Made by a program: the position numbers and the translations under genes. Positions 55,977-64,000 of a stretch of 64,000 nt of DNA are shown piece after piece (position 1 is the first letter of the stretch; each line of letters starts with the position of its first letter). The stretch comes from Methylophilus medardensis (GTDB lineage: Bacteria > Pseudomonadota > Gammaproteobacteria > Burkholderiales > Methylophilaceae). The stretch lies in assembly GCF_006363915.1 (NCBI RefSeq), contig NZ_CP040946.1; one strand, given 5' to 3'. The notes below the pieces were generated by a model. The model saw only the letters and a list, made by a program, of their open reading frames with translations. It was not told where the DNA came from and ran no database searches.

Positions 55977-57236
55977 ATGCAACTGTATACCATTGGTGTC
56001 AATCACACCACCGCGCCCATTGCCATTCGCGAGAACGTTGCGTTTAATAACGACACCCTGCCCCATGCTTTGGCAGATCTGGCTAGCCACAACGTGGCAG
56101 AAGTGGCGATTTTATCGACTTGTAACCGCACCGAAATTTATGTGCAATCCATTCGTCCTGAAGAGGTGATCGAATGGTTGGCGAACTATCACCGCCTCAC
56201 GCCAGATAGTTTATTGCCATACACTTATACCCTGAGTAGCCACGAGGCAGTCAAACACGCGTTCCGGGTCGCAAGCGGACTCGACAGCATGGTGCTCGGT
56301 GAGGCGCAGATTCTGGGGCAGTTCAAGCAGTCAGTGAAAATTGCGCAAGACTCCGGCACTTTGGGCACGCTGCTGCACAAACTTTTTCAGCGCACTTTTG
56401 AAGTCGCCAAAGAGGTACGCACTAATACCGACATTGGCGGTAGCTCCATCTCGATGGCAGCGGCGGCCGTCAAACTGGCGCAACGCATTTTTGGTGATTT
56501 AAGCGCACAACGCGTCTTATTCATTGGCGCTGGCGAGATGATAGAGCTGTGTGCCGATCATTTTGCCGCGCAAAAACCGAAAAAAATCACTGTCGCTAAC
56601 CGCACGCTAGAGCGCGGCGAACAACTGGCCGACAAAATTCGCAGTCAGGGCTTGAATGTGCAAGCCATCCTGCTCAACGACCTGCCAGAGCGCTTTCAAG
56701 AATTTGATATCGTGATCACCAGCACCGCCAGCCAACTACCGATTGTCGGCTTGGGCATGGTTGAGCGGGCGATTAAAGCACGCAAGCATCGCCCAATGTT
56801 TATGGTCGATCTAGCGGTGCCTCGAGATATCGAACCAGAAGTATCTGCGCTGGATGATGTGTTTTTATACTCAGTGGACGATTTGGCACAAGTGGTCACC
56901 GAAGGACTGGGCAATCGCCAAGAGGCGGCGGTGAACGCCGAGCTGATTGTCAACGCGCGTGTTGAACATTTCATGCAATGGCTGAAGCAACGTGAAGCAG
57001 TGCCCACGATTAAAGCCTTACGTGACCAGATCGATCAAGTGCGTCAGACCGAGCTTGAAAAGGCACTGAAACTATTGCAAAAAGGCGAGTCGCCTGAGAA
57101 GGCTCTCGAAGTGCTGAGCAATGCGCTGACGAATAAATTTTTACATGGCCCCAGCCATGCGCTCAACAACAGCCAGGGAGACGCGCACGCCCATCTCGCA
57201 CACCTGGTAAAACAACTATTCCAAATCAAAGAATGA
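55977..57236 (+). CDS. hemA: glutamyl-tRNA reductase
   Basis: 419 residues. First committed step of the C5 pathway to tetrapyrroles. The nucleophile is Cys49 in LSTCNRTE; TIGVNHTTAP is the conserved opening, followed by GSSISMAAAAVKLA, FIGAGEMIEL (NADPH site) and the dimerisation helix region with LNDLPERFQEFD. Just upstream of prfA, a conserved hemA-prfA-prmC order. Confidence 0.96.
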   Translation: MQLYTIGVNHTTAPIAIRENVAFNNDTLPHALADLASHNVAEVAILSTCNRTEIYVQSIRPEEVIEWLANYHRLTPDSLLPYTYTLSSHEAVKHAFRVASGLDSMVLGEAQILGQFKQSVKIAQDSGTLGTLLHKLFQRTFEVAKEVRTNTDIGGSSISMAAAAVKLAQRIFGDLSAQRVLFIGAGEMIELCADHFAAQKPKKITVANRTLERGEQLADKIRSQGLNVQAILLNDLPERFQEFDIVITSTASQLPIVGLGMVERAIKARKHRPMFMVDLAVPRDIEPEVSALDDVFLYSVDDLAQVVTEGLGNRQEAAVNAELIVNARVEHFMQWLKQREAVPTIKALRDQIDQVRQTELEKALKLLQKGESPEKALEVLSNALTNKFLHGPSHALNNSQGDAHAHLAHLVKQLFQIKE

Positions 57237-57301
57237 TGTTTTCAAGAGATGGGTGTTCGCCCACTCGCTGAATACCAGTCGTTGAATATTAGGTAAATAC
57301 G

Positions 57302-58384
57302 ATGAAACCAAGCATGTTGCAAAAACTCGCTAATTTAAGCGAGAGACTCGAAGAACTTAACCGCCTGCTTAGTAGCGAGGGCGTGACAGATAACATGGAT
57401 AACTACCGTAAGATCATGCAAGAGCATACGGAAATTACCCCGATTGTTGAGCAATATCATATTTATACGCAAACCGAATCTGATCTTAAGGAAGCACATC
57501 TCATGCTTGCCGACCCGGAGATGAAAGCGTTTGCCCAAGAAGAAATCGACAGTGGCAAAAAACGACTAGAAGAAGTGGCACTGGCCCTGCAGACATTGTT
57601 GTTGCCCAAAGACCCAAGTGACGACAAAAATATATTTCTTGAAATTCGCGCTGGCACCGGCGGGGACGAATCTGGATTATTTGCAGGCGACTTGTTCCGC
57701 ATGTACTCCCGTTTTGCCGACCGACAGGGCTGGAAGGTAGAAGTCGTCTCAGCCAATGAGGGCGAAGTCGGTGGCTATAAAGAAATCATCGCCAAAATTA
57801 TCGGCTATGGCGCCTACTCAAAACTCAAGTTCGAGTCCGGCGGTCATCGGGTACAGCGCGTGCCCGATACCGAAACGCAAGGGCGTATCCACACCTCGGC
57901 TTGTACCGTGGCCATTCTGCCTGAGGTAGAAGAGGTGGGCGACGTCGAAATTAATCCGGCAGATATCCGTATTGATACTTTCCGGGCCTCTGGCGCGGGC
58001 GGCCAGCACATTAACAAAACCGATTCTGCGGTGCGCATTACTCACGCGCCGACCGGCATCGTGGTCGAATGTCAGGATGGCCGCAGCCAGCATGCCAACA
58101 AGGCGCAAGCGATGCAGGTATTGGCCGCGCGCATTAAAGCCAAGCAAGTAGATGAGCAACAAAGCAAAATTGCCTCCGAGCGTCGCAATCTGATTGGCTC
58201 AGGCGATCGCAGCGAGCGCATCCGCACCTACAACTATCCACAAGGCCGCATCACTGACCATCGCATTAACCTGACGCTGTACAAAATTGAAGCGATCACC
58301 GAAGGCGACATGGATGAGTTGATTCATGCATTAGCCACAGAATATCAAGCAGATTTGCTGGCGAGTTTGGGTGAAGAGGGCTAA
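57302..58384 (+). CDS. prfA: peptide chain release factor 1
   Basis: 360 residues. It recognises UAA and UAG. The GGQ motif is at 233-235 (GAGGQHINKTDS) and the stop-codon reading PxT-type segment is in the GGHRVQRVPDTETQGR region, about 180-200. Its GGQ Gln is methylated by PrmC, encoded two genes downstream. Confidence 0.97.
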   Translation: MKPSMLQKLANLSERLEELNRLLSSEGVTDNMDNYRKIMQEHTEITPIVEQYHIYTQTESDLKEAHLMLADPEMKAFAQEEIDSGKKRLEEVALALQTLLLPKDPSDDKNIFLEIRAGTGGDESGLFAGDLFRMYSRFADRQGWKVEVVSANEGEVGGYKEIIAKIIGYGAYSKLKFESGGHRVQRVPDTETQGRIHTSACTVAILPEVEEVGDVEINPADIRIDTFRASGAGGQHINKTDSAVRITHAPTGIVVECQDGRSQHANKAQAMQVLAARIKAKQVDEQQSKIASERRNLIGSGDRSERIRTYNYPQGRITDHRINLTLYKIEAITEGDMDELIHALATEYQADLLASLGEEG

Positions 58385-58390
58385 CAGGCT

Positions 58391-59239
58391 GTGGTTGCTT
58401 TTCGCATTCCAGATGCCCCACGCAGCATTCAAAAAGACCAGCCGCTCAAGTTTTTGCTCGATCGCGAAGCGGTTGACTGCCTAGCACACAATATTGCGCT
58501 GGTGCATCCTGCTTTTGACGCGCAAACCTTTAAGCAGTTAGCGCTCACCAACATCGTGCCGCTAGGCATCATGGATCGCGCGGCACACATTGCCGCGGCC
58601 TTACGCGCAACCTTGCCCAACAAATTCGCTGATGCCATTGAAATTCTGCTCAACACGCTTACACCGCCCAATGCGCATACTGAGCGCTTGGGCTTAAGTG
58701 TTTTTTTCTATCTGCCGCATACGCGTTTTGTGGCTGATTATGGCCGCGATGCCTCACACAATCACGGTGAGGACCCTTTTGAAACTGCCATGCGTGCGCA
58801 ATACGCTTTAACGCGGCGCTTTACTGCCGAGTTTTCAATTCGTCCCTTTTTGATTCATGATTTTGAACGCACCTTGCACCAGCTCACACAATGGGTCACG
58901 GATCCCGACCCGCATGTGCGCCGCTTATGTTCGGAAGGCTGCCGACCACGCCTGCCGTGGGGCGCGCGCATTCCGCAATTAATTGTCGACCCGACGCCGG
59001 TATTGCCGATTCTGGAAGCCTTAAAAAATGATCCAAGTCTGTATGTCAGGCGTAGCGTAGCCAACCACCTTGGCGACATTGCTAAAGACCATCCAGCGCT
59101 TGCATTTGCGGTATGTGAGCGCTGGCTTACAGATGCCGACATACACTTGAAATGGGTCATTCGCCATGCCGTGAGGCATCCTGCCAAGCGCGCACATGCG
59201 ACGGCCATCGCGTTGCGCAAAGCCGCGGGGGCACGATAG
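58391..59239 (+). CDS. HEAT-repeat DNA alkylation repair-like protein
   Basis: 282 residues, GTG start. The segment DPDPHVRRLCSEGCRPRLPWG at about 172-192 is the signature of the AlkC/AlkD-like alkylation repair proteins, a HEAT-repeat fold. Later helices (YVRRSVANHLGDIAKDHP, KWVIRHAVRHPAKRA) are typical of this fold. AlkC/AlkD excise N3- and N7-alkylpurines without base flipping. The catalytic residues are not certain from sequence alone. It starts six bases after prfA, and its stop overlaps the prmC start (TAGTG). Confidence 0.75.
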   Translation: MVAFRIPDAPRSIQKDQPLKFLLDREAVDCLAHNIALVHPAFDAQTFKQLALTNIVPLGIMDRAAHIAAALRATLPNKFADAIEILLNTLTPPNAHTERLGLSVFFYLPHTRFVADYGRDASHNHGEDPFETAMRAQYALTRRFTAEFSIRPFLIHDFERTLHQLTQWVTDPDPHVRRLCSEGCRPRLPWGARIPQLIVDPTPVLPILEALKNDPSLYVRRSVANHLGDIAKDHPALAFAVCERWLTDADIHLKWVIRHAVRHPAKRAHATAIALRKAAGAR

Positions 59240-60111
59240 TGTCATTGCAAACAGAGCTCATTCAGGTGCAACAGTGGCTACAAACGGCGCGGCAACAACT
59301 TGCGCAGCACGTGCCCGCAGACGAGGCACGCATTGAGGCACAATTACTGCTCATGCATGTGCTCAACGTCAGTCGCGCCTGGCTCATCGCCCATGCGACC
59401 GATCACATCGAACCAACACAACTCAGTGTGGTGGCGCATTTATTGCAGCGTCGGTTACAAGGTGAGCCAGTGGCTTATCTTCTGGGCAAGCGAGAGTTTT
59501 TTGGCTTAACACTCAAAGTGACCACAGATACGCTTATTCCGCGACCAGACAGCGAAACTCTCGTAGAAGCTGCGCTGCAAAAAATCTGCGCGGGGATGCG
59601 CATTTTGGATCTAGGCACCGGCACCGGCGCCATCGCACTCGCGATTGCGAAGCATGCGCCGACGTGTCAGGTGGTGGCCGTGGATGTCTCAGCCCCAGCA
59701 TTGGCTGTGGCGCAAGAAAATGCGCACTCCCTGCAACTACCTCATGTGCAGTGTTTACACAGCCACTGGTTTGATGCTTTGCCGACAAGCACATTTGACC
59801 TGATCGTGAGTAACCCACCCTACATCGAGCACAACGACCCCCATCTGCAACAAGGGGATTTGCGCTTTGAGCCGTTTTCGGCACTGGCCTCGGGAGAGGA
59901 CGGCTTAACCGCGATCCGGCAGATCATTTCACAGTCGACAGCGCACTTAAATTTGGGAGGCTGGCTACTCCTAGAGCATGGTTACAACCAAGCGCAAGCC
60001 GTTCAACAACTGCTACAGGCGCATGGCTTTACAGACGTTGAGACCCGACACGATTTGGGCAATCAACCGCGAGTGACCCTCGGTAAACGATCCGCCGCCG
60101 AACCAGTATGA
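59239..60111 (+). CDS. prmC: release factor glutamine methyltransferase
   Basis: 290 residues from GTG 59239, overlapping the previous stop by one base. It methylates the Gln of the GGQ motif of RF1 and RF2. SAM site ILDLGTGTGAIALAIAK near 120-136, catalytic NPPY motif at 192-195 (SNPPYIE), and the PrmC N-terminal helical domain with GEPVAYLLGKREFFGL. An in-frame ATG 29 codons upstream lies in the previous gene and is not needed. Pairs functionally with prfA upstream. Confidence 0.95.
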   Translation: MSLQTELIQVQQWLQTARQQLAQHVPADEARIEAQLLLMHVLNVSRAWLIAHATDHIEPTQLSVVAHLLQRRLQGEPVAYLLGKREFFGLTLKVTTDTLIPRPDSETLVEAALQKICAGMRILDLGTGTGAIALAIAKHAPTCQVVAVDVSAPALAVAQENAHSLQLPHVQCLHSHWFDALPTSTFDLIVSNPPYIEHNDPHLQQGDLRFEPFSALASGEDGLTAIRQIISQSTAHLNLGGWLLLEHGYNQAQAVQQLLQAHGFTDVETRHDLGNQPRVTLGKRSAAEPV

Positions 60112-60153
60112 TTTTTGCTTGAGTCTGCATACACCTAACGCTAGGGAGTTGTA

Positions 60154-60951
60154 ATGCGCGCTATTCCGAATATTAAAGCGGTGCTGTTCGATCTGGACGG
60201 TGTGTTATACATCGGCGATCAAATCATTCCGGGCGCCTTGGAGGCGGTCGCTCAACTCCGCGCAGCAGGAATGGCCGTGCGGTTTGTCACCAACACCAGC
60301 ACCTTGTCTTTGCACGCCCTGCAAGCAAAACTGAATGCGCTTGGCTTCAATGTAGTGCCTGAAGAAATCATGAGTGCACCACAAGCGACCATTCAATATT
60401 TAAAAAGCAAACCGAATCCGGTGTGCAAGTTGTTATTAGCCGAGGATGTGAAAAAAGATTTCGCTTGTTTTGACCAATCTGACACCGCCGCCAATTATGT
60501 GGTGATTGGCGACATTGGTGATGCCTGGTCTTACACATTACTCAATGCGGTATTTCATTGTCTGGTGAACGGCGCACAACTCATCGCGATTCATAAAAAC
60601 CGCTTTTGGCAAACGGATAGCGGGCTACAGATGGATATTGGCGCATTTGTGACGGGGCTAGAGTATGCCAGTAACACCAAAGCAATGCTGATGGGCAAAC
60701 CGTCTGCGCACTTCTTTCATCTGGCAGTCGATGCCTTGCAACTGACACCCGCAGAGGTGCTCATGATCGGCGATGATATTGATGCAGACGTGGGCGGCGC
60801 GCAAGCAGCCGGGCTGCATGGCGTGTTAGTCAAAACTGGCAAATTTCGAGAAACCTACACCCGCTTATCCGCCGTTGAGCCAGATGCGATCATTGCATCG
60901 GTGGCTGACCTGCCAGCCTTGCTTGGCTGTTTAAGCACCGCCAATTACTAA
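60154..60951 (+). CDS. HAD-IIA family phosphatase, LHPP/NagD-like
   Basis: 265 residues. Motif I FDLDGVLYIG with Asp13 and Asp15, then VTNTST and a C2-type cap with VVIGDIGDAWSY, and motif III/IV GKPSAHFFHLAVDAL and MIGDDIDADVGGAQAAG. It resembles LHPP-type HAD-IIA phosphatases. The substrate is unknown. AGGGAG lies five bases before the ATG. Confidence 0.83.
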   Translation: MRAIPNIKAVLFDLDGVLYIGDQIIPGALEAVAQLRAAGMAVRFVTNTSTLSLHALQAKLNALGFNVVPEEIMSAPQATIQYLKSKPNPVCKLLLAEDVKKDFACFDQSDTAANYVVIGDIGDAWSYTLLNAVFHCLVNGAQLIAIHKNRFWQTDSGLQMDIGAFVTGLEYASNTKAMLMGKPSAHFFHLAVDALQLTPAEVLMIGDDIDADVGGAQAAGLHGVLVKTGKFRETYTRLSAVEPDAIIASVADLPALLGCLSTANY

Positions 60952-60953
60952 AA

Positions 60954-60978
60954 GCGAGGCAGGCGTGCCCTGTCTCGC
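60954..60978. other. hairpin between the HAD gene and metX
   Basis: GCGAGGCAGG-CGTGC-CCTGTCTCGC, a 10-bp stem with one G-T pair, two bases after the HAD stop codon. There is no T-run after it, so it may be a Rho-assisted terminator or a leader structure for metX. TATAAT at 60999-61004 lies only six bases before the metX ATG. Confidence 0.45.
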
Positions 60979-61010
60979 CGTTTAGGCATGCTGCATAGTA
61001 TAATTAGGGT

Positions 61011-62138
61011 ATGTCTGAATCGAATTCTGTTGGTATCGTTAAAGCGCAAGTCGCGCATTTTACCCAGCCACTGGCCCTGAAAAGTGGGGCAGTGCTGCCA
61101 CAATATCATCTGACCTATGAGACCTATGGCGAACTGAACGCGGCCAAAACAAACGCCGTGCTCATTTGTCATGCGCTCTCTGGTAACCATCATGTCGCCG
61201 GCCGCTACACCCCAGAGGATAAGTATCCGGGCTGGTGGGACAACCTGATCGGGCCAGGTAAGCCGCTAGACACTAATAAATTTTTTGTGATTGGTCTTAA
61301 CAATTTGGGCGGCTGTCATGGCAGCAGCGGCCCGTCCAGCGTCAACCCGTTGACCGATAAACCCTACAGCGCCACGTTTCCAGTCGTCACGGTCGAGGAC
61401 TGGGTAGAATCTCAAGCCCGCCTGTTAGACCACTTGGGCATTGACCAACTAGCGGCGGTGATCGGCGGCAGCTTGGGTGGCATGCAAGCATTACAGTGGA
61501 ACATTGCCTACCCAGAGCGGGTGCGGCACGCATTTGTGATTGCCTCTGCACCCAACTTAACGGCGCAAAACATGGCGTTTAATGAGGTCGCCCGACAAGC
61601 AATTATTACGGATCCCGAATTTTTCGACGGTGATTATTACAATCACGGTACGGTGCCGCGTCGCGGCTTGCGGATTGCGCGCATGCTTGGCCACATTACT
61701 TACCTATCTGATGATGTAATGGGCGAGAAATTTGGTCGCAAATTGCGCCATGGCGATGTGAAATACAGCTTCGACGTCGAGTTCGAAATGGAATCCTACT
61801 TACGCTATCAAGGGGACAAATTTGCTGGCGAATTTGATGCCAACACCTATTTGCGCATGACGCGTGCCCTCGATTACTTTGATCCAGCGCTAAATTACGG
61901 CGGCGACTTAAGCCTCGCACTCAGCCTTGCGCAAGCCAAATTTTTGGTGATTTCATTCACCACTGATTGGCGGTTTTCACCGGCGCGCTCGCGTGAAATC
62001 GTCAAAGCATTGCTCGACAATGCCTTGCCAGTGAAATACGCCGAGGTCACTTCTGACCATGGCCATGATGCATTTTTGATGCACGACCCCTACTATCACG
62101 ACATCATGCGCGCGTATCTGGAGCAAGTTAAAGTATGA
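61011..62138 (+). CDS. metX: homoserine O-acyltransferase MetX
   Basis: 375 residues, alpha/beta hydrolase. It acylates homoserine at the start of methionine synthesis. Nucleophile Ser154 in IGGSLGGMQAL; Asp in SFTTDWRFSP near 312; His in TSDHGHDAFL near 343. Whether the donor is acetyl- or succinyl-CoA cannot be read with certainty; many proteobacterial MetX next to MetW use succinyl-CoA. Overlaps metW by four bases (ATGA). Confidence 0.93.
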   Translation: MSESNSVGIVKAQVAHFTQPLALKSGAVLPQYHLTYETYGELNAAKTNAVLICHALSGNHHVAGRYTPEDKYPGWWDNLIGPGKPLDTNKFFVIGLNNLGGCHGSSGPSSVNPLTDKPYSATFPVVTVEDWVESQARLLDHLGIDQLAAVIGGSLGGMQALQWNIAYPERVRHAFVIASAPNLTAQNMAFNEVARQAIITDPEFFDGDYYNHGTVPRRGLRIARMLGHITYLSDDVMGEKFGRKLRHGDVKYSFDVEFEMESYLRYQGDKFAGEFDANTYLRMTRALDYFDPALNYGGDLSLALSLAQAKFLVISFTTDWRFSPARSREIVKALLDNALPVKYAEVTSDHGHDAFLMHDPYYHDIMRAYLEQVKV

Positions 62139-62740
62139 TTAATGCAAAAATTACAAATATTCGTCCAGATTTTGCATTAATTACAAACTGGATATCGCCA
62201 AAAAGCAAAGTGCTCGATTTGGGTTGCGGCGATGGCACGCTATTGACCCACTTGCACGACACCTTAAAAACGACCGGTTACGGTATTGAAAAAGAGGATA
62301 GCAATTGGCTGGCCGCGCTCAAAAATGGCGTAGATGTGATTCAAATGAACTTAGAAGAAGGCTTGTCTGGCTTTGAAGACCAGTCTTTTGACACCGTGAT
62401 TTTGTCGCAAACATTGCAAGCCATGCACAATACCGAGAGCATCGTGCACGAAATGTTAAGGGTTGGGCGCGAGGTGATCGTCACTTTTCCTAATTTTGGC
62501 TACTGGCGCAACCGCATGCAGATTACCTTTGGCACCATGCCAGTGTCCAAAAGTTTGCCCTATCAGTGGTACGACACCCCCAATGTCCACCTGTGCACGA
62601 TTCACGATTTCGACGCATTTTGTGCACAACATCGCATTCAAGTAATCGAACGCAAAGTCATCACCGGTGGCCAAGATGTGCATGTGTTGCCCAACTTAAT
62701 GGGCAACTTAGCTATGTATCGCCTCAAAAGCGAACCTTAA
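62135..62740 (+). CDS. metW: methionine biosynthesis protein MetW
   Basis: 201 residues, SAM-dependent methyltransferase-like fold: VLDLGCGDGTLL near 26-37, GIEKED and TFPNFGYWRNRMQI near 110-123. It forms a functional pair with MetX in proteobacteria and appears to be needed for its activity; a separate methyltransferase activity has not been established. The stop overlaps the stop of the convergent regulator. Confidence 0.93.
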   Translation: MINAKITNIRPDFALITNWISPKSKVLDLGCGDGTLLTHLHDTLKTTGYGIEKEDSNWLAALKNGVDVIQMNLEEGLSGFEDQSFDTVILSQTLQAMHNTESIVHEMLRVGREVIVTFPNFGYWRNRMQITFGTMPVSKSLPYQWYDTPNVHLCTIHDFDAFCAQHRIQVIERKVITGGQDVHVLPNLMGNLAMYRLKSEP

Positions 62741-64000
62741 TTCAACTCTAAGTCTTTCAAACGGCGATAGAGGGTGTTTCTGCTCAATCCCAACTGCCTT
62801 GCCACCGCCGAAATATTACCGCTGTGTTGACGCATGGCTTGACGAATAGCGGCCTCAGATTGCGACTTCAAACTCTCGTTCGCCGAAGGCAACGCCGTGG
62901 CTGGGGCATGCGCTGGACCATCCCATTCGTCGATAAAGTCTTGGGTGAGATGCTCGCGCCCAATCTCGCCACCATCCGCCAACGCCACCGCCGTGCGCAA
63001 TACATTATGCAACTGCCGGATATTGCCCGGCCAGGGATGGCGGGTAAAAATAGCCATCACCGACGCGCTGAGCGTCACCTGCGGCGCTTGCTCAATCTGA
63101 AGAATCATCTGAATCAACCGCGCCAGATCCTGCCGCTGCCGCAAGGCCGGCAATTGCACCGTCAAGCCGTTAATGCGGTAATACAAATCGCTACGAAACT
63201 CACCCGCCGCGACTTTCTCTTTTAATGCTTGGTTGGTCGCGCTTAACAGCATAAAATTCACAGGAATCGACTTGCTTGAGCCCAACGGCGTCACGCTTCT
63301 GTCTTGCAGCACACGTAACAATCGCGCTTGTAGCGTCAACGGCATATCGCCGATTTCGTCCAGAAACAAGGTACCGCCATCAGCTTGTTGAATTTTGCCG
63401 ATATTGCCTTTTCGCTTGGCACCGGTATAGGCGCCCTCTTCATAGCCAAACAGTTCGGCTTCGATCAACCCTTCTGGCAATGCGGCACAATTCACCGCCA
63501 CAAAAGGCTGCTGCTTGCGCGCACTGGCGTCATGGATCGCGCGTGAAAATAATTCTTTGCCGGCACCGGTCTCACCCAATATCAGTATCGGAATATCGCG
63601 ATCTAGCACTTGTTTCACTTGCTTAATCGCTAAGCTTAATTGTGGGTCGCCACTATCGAGCATTGCCAAGCTGGCGGCAGATTCCCGCGGCTGGTCAAGC
63701 ACCGGTGTGCGACCAGGGGACGGCGCATGCTTGGCTGAAGCCTTGGCAAACAAGCGGGCACCATTGCGTAACCGTAAAGGGGATAAAACCGCTGTCGAAC
63801 CTGCACGTTGCTTAAAAGCCAGCCAAGATTCATCAAAAATGGCTTCAAACGAGGGGCGTCGCGATGACAGTAAATCTTGATCTAGCGGCAGACCAAACTG
63901 GAATTGGCCGCTGCGATTAATCGCTTGCAGTTGACCTTGCGCATCAAATAGGGCGACGCCCTCCCACAGCGTGCCAATAAATTCTGGCCGCGCATGAAAG
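62737..64000 (-). CDS. sigma-54-dependent Fis-type activator, AcoR-like, 5' part outside the window
   Basis: At least 421 residues are visible, the reading frame being open to the right edge. A PAS-like segment (GVALFDAQGQLQAINRSGQ) near the edge precedes the AAA+ domain: Walker A GETGAGKE, sigma-54 loop GAYTGA, Walker B GGTLFLDEIGDMP. The C-terminal Fis helix-turn-helix reads LGLSRNTLYRRLKDLE. The order and GAYTGA are like AcoR/acetoin-type activators, which carry an N-terminal GAF domain; that part lies outside. Target genes are not visible here. Confidence 0.85.
   Translation of the reverse strand, partial: FHARPEFIGTLWEGVALFDAQGQLQAINRSGQFQFGLPLDQDLLSSRRPSFEAIFDESWLAFKQRAGSTAVLSPLRLRNGARLFAKASAKHAPSPGRTPVLDQPRESAASLAMLDSGDPQLSLAIKQVKQVLDRDIPILILGETGAGKELFSRAIHDASARKQQPFVAVNCAALPEGLIEAELFGYEEGAYTGAKRKGNIGKIQQADGGTLFLDEIGDMPLTLQARLLRVLQDRSVTPLGSSKSIPVNFMLLSATNQALKEKVAAGEFRSDLYYRINGLTVQLPALRQRQDLARLIQMILQIEQAPQVTLSASVMAIFTRHPWPGNIRQLHNVLRTAVALADGGEIGREHLTQDFIDEWDGPAHAPATALPSANESLKSQSEAAIRQAMRQHSGNISAVARQLGLSRNTLYRRLKDLELN

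Noticed and set aside
60952..61010. SAM riboswitch upstream of metX
   Set aside because: The gap is only about 60 bp and the hairpin has no riboswitch core features.

Overview
The window looks like a chromosomal segment of a betaproteobacterium. Overall gene content, the rrn operon layout (16S, tRNA-Ile, tRNA-Ala, 23S, 5S) and the 16S sequence are most reminiscent of the methylotroph family Methylophilaceae (Methylophilus/Methylotenera type). That placement rests on memory of the family, not on a search, and no methanol or methylamine oxidation gene lies in the window. Almost all of it is housekeeping DNA, densely packed in short operons on both strands.

Layout. 1-5400 (minus): the translation/transcription operon rimP-nusA-infB-rbfA-truB (truB cut by the window edge), with a clear sigma-70 promoter and a promoter-proximal hairpin plus U-tract. 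5400-5650 (plus): a candidate small RNA with its own promoter, a 9-codon ORF and a strong terminator. 5737-11575 (minus): a complete rRNA operon with promoter, boxA elements and RNase III type processing stems. 11592-20526: cupin protein, tsaC/sua5, an MliC-like lipoprotein, ssb, a YajR-like MFS exporter, uvrA, mtgA, aroE and a rhodanese. 20598-25525 (plus): a nitrogen-control block, glnA with two NtrC sites and a sigma-54 promoter, a DUF4124 protein, then ntrB-ntrC behind a second sigma-54-like promoter.

25530-30930 is the unusual part. Just after ntrC lies a porin reading frame that has lost its promoter, start codon and signal peptide but is otherwise open for about 390 codons. It is followed by a tyrosine recombinase carrying an N-terminal Phd/YefM antitoxin-like domain, then a decayed second copy of the ntrC 3' end, a DUF6445-like 2-oxoglutarate/iron protein, and a complete paralogous porin in inverted orientation. 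This is either the scar of an element that integrated into ntrC, or a silent/expressed porin pair that can exchange bodies by inversion or gene conversion, or both in succession.

30935-36015: a degenerate GGDEF-fold protein, mutY, a large AsmA-family protein and uppP. 36181-39649: katG and, divergently, oxyR, with a possible 23-residue peptide gene between them. 39672-43705 (minus): aroQ-accB-accC-prmA-DUF3426. 43900-46590 (minus): cutA-dsbD-tlpA-like periplasmic redox cluster; fxsA and a ferredoxin-type reductase run the other way. 48244-48717: a MITE-like repeat with long inverted ends. 48746-55760 (minus): rpe, gph, trpE, trpG, trpD, a DUF3465 lipoprotein, trpC, hemB. 55977-62740 (plus): hemA, prfA, an AlkC/AlkD-like HEAT-repeat gene, prmC, a HAD phosphatase, metX and metW. 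The window closes with a 5'-truncated AcoR-like sigma-54 activator on the minus strand.

Functional threads: ribosome biogenesis and release-factor modification (rimP to truB, rrn, prfA/prmC, prmA); NtrBC/sigma-54 control of nitrogen assimilation; OxyR-controlled peroxide defence; tryptophan, methionine, shikimate, haem and fatty-acid precursor synthesis; and envelope maintenance (mtgA, uppP, AsmA, DsbD, porins).
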